This document shows positions 60,540-64,000 of a DNA stretch of 64,000 nucleotides, piece after piece. This DNA is from Chloroflexota bacterium. GTDB lineage: Bacteria > Chloroflexota > Anaerolineae > Anaerolineales > Villigracilaceae. Location of the stretch: NCBI GenBank assembly GCA_024224815.1, contig JAAENC010000894.1, positions 1 to 64,000 on the forward strand, in the 5' to 3' direction. Numbering within the stretch: position 1 is the first letter of the stretch; the number at the start of each line of letters is the position of its first letter. A model generated the notes under the pieces. That model had not been told where the DNA came from and ran no database searches. It saw only the letters and a program-made list of their open reading frames with translations. Both the position numbers and the translations under genes were made by a program.

Positions 60540-61871
60540 CTAAGCTACGGCTTTCAAATACGCCGGAATATCTACTGCTTCGCGCGGGCCAACGAGCACG
60601 TTCCAATCGGGGAGTTCTTCTTCCAACTCGCCAGAGAGCACGGCTGTATGTCCGGGCAAAACAATATTTTTCGTATTGACTTTATCGGCAACATCAAAAC
60701 GTTTGACGTCTTTAGCAATCACTTCTGCGTCAAATTTACCCGCAGCCCAGGCCGTGAGCACGCTCATCCCTTCAGATTCTGTGACCAAAAGCCAGGAGGG
60801 GTTTCCCGAACTCTCTACTTCGTTCGCTACGCTGAAATAGGTGATACTGAAATTCGTCGTCACCAGCACAGGTGCATCGGGGCCAGGATCGTTAATCTCA
60901 TAAACGCCAGGTTGTACCTGAATCGGTTTTTGTGGATCGGTGTAGATATTCTCGCGCAAGACCAAAAGTGCATAGGCAACTTCGGGCGAGAAATTATCCA
61001 ACACGATAAAGCCGCTGTATTTACCAATGGCTTGCGCTGCCAAAGTAGCTTCGCGCTTTGCATCCCCAACATCGCCGGGGAAATTGATGATTGGGAAACC
61101 GAGCGGACGGAAATTCTTTTTGAGCGCCATACGTCGGGCAAGGGTATTTGCCGTGAGCGTGCCACGGAAACCACGCTGTGTAGGTGAGAGAACCAAGTCA
61201 TTTACACCGGCTTCCTGCACCTGCTCGGACAGAGACACCATTCCATCAATGGAATCAGCTTCAAGGGCAAGAGCGGCATCGTATTCTTTTGCGAGCGCTG
61301 CCATTTCTTCCCAATTTTCGACGGTTGCGTGTCCCAGCAGAACTTTTTCATCCCCATCCAAAGCTTCTAAACCTGCTTTGAGCTGTGCTGGCTCACCGAT
61401 TAAAATGAGCGGACGATGACTCGCTTCTCGTACTGCGCTAACGGCCTTGGCGAAATCTCCACCATCGGCCTGAACGACAAATCCGCCCATTTCCAGTTCA
61501 ATACCAACGTAATCCACAACATAAGCATCGGCTGGTGCGACTTTGGCCTTAATTTCCTCTGCGCTCTGCGAATCGTAAACGCGTATGAAAAGCCCGGGGC
61601 GGCTGTAAAAGGTTTTTTCGTGTCTAAAGAGAACAACCTCGTTGCCCGCTTTGGCTTCATATCCATTCGATTTGAGCGCAAAAGGACGCACTGGCGGTGC
61701 AGCCGCTTCTGAGAGCAAGGCTTTCGACTCCTCGCTAACGTGAGGACACAAGGATAATTCAACTTGTTTGGCAGCCAATTTCATTGCGAATGCTAAACAG
61801 GTTGGGAAATCACATTCCTTGCAATTGGTCTTCGGGAGCATTTTATAGATTTCAATACCTGATAGTGCCAT
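60540..61871 (-). CDS. acsC: Corrinoid iron-sulfur protein large subunit
   Basis: AcsC carries the 4Fe-4S cluster that reduces cobalt and the corrinoid-binding C-terminal domain. The 443-residue protein has the N-terminal cluster motif CxxCx4Cx16C (C17, C20, C25, C42), a TIM barrel (about 90-310; LVLSPTQRGFRGTL and GFPIINFPGDVG) and a C-terminal Rossmann-type corrinoid domain (about 330-443; TTNFSITYFSV, VLPGHTAVLSGELEEEL). It pairs with AcsD, here encoded upstream as part of a fusion. GGAGATAACT precedes the ATG. Confidence 0.96.
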   Translation of the reverse strand: MALSGIEIYKMLPKTNCKECDFPTCLAFAMKLAAKQVELSLCPHVSEESKALLSEAAAPPVRPFALKSNGYEAKAGNEVVLFRHEKTFYSRPGLFIRVYDSQSAEEIKAKVAPADAYVVDYVGIELEMGGFVVQADGGDFAKAVSAVREASHRPLILIGEPAQLKAGLEALDGDEKVLLGHATVENWEEMAALAKEYDAALALEADSIDGMVSLSEQVQEAGVNDLVLSPTQRGFRGTLTANTLARRMALKKNFRPLGFPIINFPGDVGDAKREATLAAQAIGKYSGFIVLDNFSPEVAYALLVLRENIYTDPQKPIQVQPGVYEINDPGPDAPVLVTTNFSITYFSVANEVESSGNPSWLLVTESEGMSVLTAWAAGKFDAEVIAKDVKRFDVADKVNTKNIVLPGHTAVLSGELEEELPDWNVLVGPREAVDIPAYLKAVA

Positions 61872-61890
61872 AGTTATCTCCGTTTTTTGA

Positions 61891-61921
61891 GACCTGACAG
61901 GTTTTAAAAACCTGTCAGGTC
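61891..61921. repeat. Perfect palindromic hairpin between acsB-acsD and acsC
   Basis: GACCTGACAGGTTTT and its complement (AAAACCTGTCAGGTC) meet with a one-base loop. It lies in the 57-base gap between two operon genes and has no T-run on the transcribed strand, so it more likely affects mRNA stability than ends transcription. Confidence 0.7.
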
Positions 61922-61928
61922 TTCATAA

Positions 61929-64000
61929 TTATTTACCAACCAGATCTTCAATAGCTGCGCGCGTGCGTCGCAGGCTCTCAGGATGTCGCAAAGTGAGAAT
62001 ATTTGCACCTGATTCAAGGAGCATTACTGCGGTTAATGTTTCCCAAGTGATCGAGCGTTCTAGCCAATCGCCCCAGGTTTCGGGCACATCTACGCCAACT
62101 TTTGCTTCTTTCGTCTTCCAGCATTCTTCGCCGGGGGTAACGATCATGGGCATTTGAGTCATGCTGTCGCCTTGAAGAGCTGCCATTCGCAAACGCTCCA
62201 TGACCGAGTAGCCATATTCAAATCCATAACCTAACGCGCCAGTGGTCGGATCCATAATGATGCGATCTAAGGGAAGACCCATATCGTTAATCAAAATATT
62301 GAGCTGTTTTGCGAGATTGACATCCATCGCGGTGCGGGCGTTAACCAAGTGGCCGTTTGCCATCGCAGAAGCAACAATCGTGCGGTAATTCTTATCTTCA
62401 CAAAGCCCCAAGAGCAATTTTTCGCCCTTGAAAGCATCCGCAATTGGCACGATTAATTCATTATCTGCATCAACCTGCCCAGGCCCAAAGACCATTAGCG
62501 GCAGTCCGCTTGCATCTAGTGTTTTGCGCACAGCGGTTACAGCGGCATCGGGTTTGGTGGGGTTTCCATCGGCATCGTTCAGCGAAAGAGTCATCTGGAG
62601 CAAGTCTGCACCAGCTTCTTCTGCTGCTTTTGCCCACGCGCCCGGGTCATTCAATGCATCGCCCCATTCTTTAAGGAGCAATTCTGACCAATCATCAGGA
62701 CGGCGGTCTTTAATTTCGAGCGCGATCAAGGGTTTATTTGGCATTTCGCCTTCAAAATCCATGAAGGGCATGGCTGTTTCGCCGCCAACTTTCGCTACGC
62801 TGGTGCGCGTACCGCCTTCTGCGGCAGTTGCACCGATCTGGATTTCGCGCACTGCGCCTGTCCAGTTTTCTTTGGCAATTTCTGTTTTTGTATCATCCGA
62901 AATCCAAGGTTTATCTGGGGCGATTTCGACTTTTTTCGGTGTTTCCGGCTCAGGAACTGGCGCGACATCAACGGGTGCAGCTTTTTGTGGGATGATTTGG
63001 ACTTCGGGCACATCCCCGCTAAGCTCTGATAATGCGCCGACGAGTGAGCCTATCAGGGTTTTGACGGAACGCTCCAGTCGATCGACGCGTTCTTCGAGTG
63101 AGCCGGATTCTGCTTGGGGGCTAGGTTGCTGCACCATTTTTTCGGGCGCAGGGGGTGTTTCCACAACGGGAGCAATTTCAGGGGCAGGAGCGGGTTCCGC
63201 TATTTCCGCTTTTGCTGTTTTTTCTTTTACGCCAACCGCTTCCACAACCGCTTCGGCCTGAGCAATTACATCATCCGCACCATCAACACGCGCAGATTTT
63301 GCGACCATCGGGCCCATATCCAAAACGGGATGATCCTTTTCTTTCACCCACTCAACCAATTCTTCGACATTGGTGACAGAATTGCTATCCGCGATACGGT
63401 CGATCAGATCAGGAATACCTTCTCGTTCTGCCACACCCTGGAATTCGGCGGACATACTTTCTTTGAGATTGGCGCTCATCCAGACAACGCGTTTGAAACC
63501 GCCATCTGCGGAGATAAATTTGGGGCTAATTAAGTAGAATTTGCCGATGCCCATCACGCCGGGCGTTTGCATACCACCACCAGCCATACCAGCCAGCGTG
63601 GAGAATTTCATGCCCATCGGGGTCATGCCTGTATCTTCGCGGCTGACGATAAAAACGCCTTCCACTTCGGGGATATACATGACGATGCACTCAAAACAGC
63701 CGCAAGCCGTCATGGGATTTTCCATGATGGAATACATCGAAATATCGGTGATCACACCGTGCGAGCCGACGTTTGCATAATCGAGCGTGCCAGACCAATA
63801 GCCAATTTCGGGGTCAATCAATTCGCCAAGCTGAATGGGCTGATTTGGCCCTGTAGGATTGATACTGAAGGAGGCTTTGCAGTCCAGCCAGTTGTATGCA
63901 CCGCAGAGTCCGAGACGTTCGGGGCTGACAATACAAACGTGATTGGGGGCAAAGGATTGACAAAGCGTGCAGGAGTAAAATTCGTCTACTGCGTTGTCTG
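61929..64000 (-). CDS. acsB-acsD: Acetyl-CoA synthase (AcsB) fused to corrinoid protein small subunit (AcsD), 5' end beyond window
   Basis: The open frame enters from the right edge and runs 689 visible residues to 61929 without interruption. Residues 1-~235 are the C-terminal A-cluster domain of acetyl-CoA synthase. Cys10, 13, 22 and 32 (SCTLCQSFAPNHVC, then LCGAYNWLDC) and Cys99/Cys101 (MTACGCFE) have exactly the spacing of the Moorella ligands C506, C509, C518, C528, C595 and C597. Residues ~236-375 are a Pro/Ala/Glu-rich linker with a short coiled coil (SLEERVDRLERSVKTLIGSL). Residues ~376-689 are the complete AcsD barrel (VREIQIGATAAEGGTRTSVA, IIMDPTTGALGYGFEYGYSV). In known organisms these are separate proteins. 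The AcsB N-terminus lies past 64000. Confidence 0.93.
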   Translation of the reverse strand, partial: DNAVDEFYSCTLCQSFAPNHVCIVSPERLGLCGAYNWLDCKASFSINPTGPNQPIQLGELIDPEIGYWSGTLDYANVGSHGVITDISMYSIMENPMTACGCFECIVMYIPEVEGVFIVSREDTGMTPMGMKFSTLAGMAGGGMQTPGVMGIGKFYLISPKFISADGGFKRVVWMSANLKESMSAEFQGVAEREGIPDLIDRIADSNSVTNVEELVEWVKEKDHPVLDMGPMVAKSARVDGADDVIAQAEAVVEAVGVKEKTAKAEIAEPAPAPEIAPVVETPPAPEKMVQQPSPQAESGSLEERVDRLERSVKTLIGSLVGALSELSGDVPEVQIIPQKAAPVDVAPVPEPETPKKVEIAPDKPWISDDTKTEIAKENWTGAVREIQIGATAAEGGTRTSVAKVGGETAMPFMDFEGEMPNKPLIALEIKDRRPDDWSELLLKEWGDALNDPGAWAKAAEEAGADLLQMTLSLNDADGNPTKPDAAVTAVRKTLDASGLPLMVFGPGQVDADNELIVPIADAFKGEKLLLGLCEDKNYRTIVASAMANGHLVNARTAMDVNLAKQLNILINDMGLPLDRIIMDPTTGALGYGFEYGYSVMERLRMAALQGDSMTQMPMIVTPGEECWKTKEAKVGVDVPETWGDWLERSITWETLTAVMLLESGANILTLRHPESLRRTRAAIEDLVGK

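Noticed and set aside
62428..63261. 277-residue frame opposite acsB-acsD
   Set aside because: It mirrors the Pro/Ala/Glu-rich linker and the AcsD part on the coding strand; no family resemblance.

Overview
This 64 kb window is a chromosomal segment from a moderate-GC anaerobic bacterium, most likely a member of the Chloroflexota (class Anaerolineae). That placement is inference from gene content and style. Many one-pass membrane proteins carry Thr/Pro-rich stalks, ribonucleotide reduction is B12-dependent (NrdJ with NrdR), intergenic gaps are full of palindromic repeats, and a Wood-Ljungdahl carbonyl-branch cluster fills the right end. About 58 protein genes are supported. I saw no rRNA or tRNA gene, no CRISPR array and no intact insertion sequence.

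Layout. 1-131: a structured non-coding stretch ending in a rightward terminator. 132-11110: leftward housekeeping and envelope genes (MEMO-like protein, Nudix hydrolase, ECF sigma/anti-sigma pair, DUF3054, lysS, greA, LysM protein, a selenocysteine-containing selD, SPFH protein, dynamin-like GTPase). 11171-15710: a rightward accessory island with a large secreted repeat protein and a membrane-anchored TIR protein. 15880-19379: DUF1801, nrdJ and nrdR. 19690-28705: a TPR/alpha-beta-hydrolase membrane protein and the tkt-tal-pgi-PCD-MFS operon. 30252-37856: the nusA-rnpM-infB-rbfA-nrnA-truB-ribF operon. 37995-40854: divergent menG, a second methyltransferase and two TPR membrane proteins. 40912-43052: xseAB, a DUF212 protein and a small helical protein. 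43195-46623: a MITE-like element and a tandem pair of DUF3048 lipoproteins. 46705-48793: a cobalamin-binding sensor next to a diguanylate cyclase. 49024-51561: thiolase, DinB-like protein and 3-hydroxyacyl-CoA dehydrogenase. 51563-52025: a four-helix-bundle gene between repeats. 53286-64000: the one-carbon cluster.

The one-carbon cluster reads leftward from the right edge as acsB-acsD (one fused polypeptide), acsC, the corrinoid reductive activator, acsE, a metV-metF fusion, DUF3786 and two CooC/AcsF-type ATPases. Together these reduce methylene-tetrahydrofolate to methyl-tetrahydrofolate, move the methyl group to the corrinoid iron-sulfur protein and assemble acetyl-CoA on the A-cluster. No CO dehydrogenase catalytic subunit is visible; it may lie beyond 64000.

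The most unusual items are the AcsB-AcsD fusion with all six A-cluster cysteines at canonical spacing, the MetV-MetF fusion, SelD read through an in-frame UGA, a Wx9EH-type B12 sensor paired with a GGDEF enzyme, and two tandem DUF3048 lipoproteins each with a B-type domain inserted in the fold. Start sites for several genes were moved inward from the longest possible reading frame, using ribosome binding sites.
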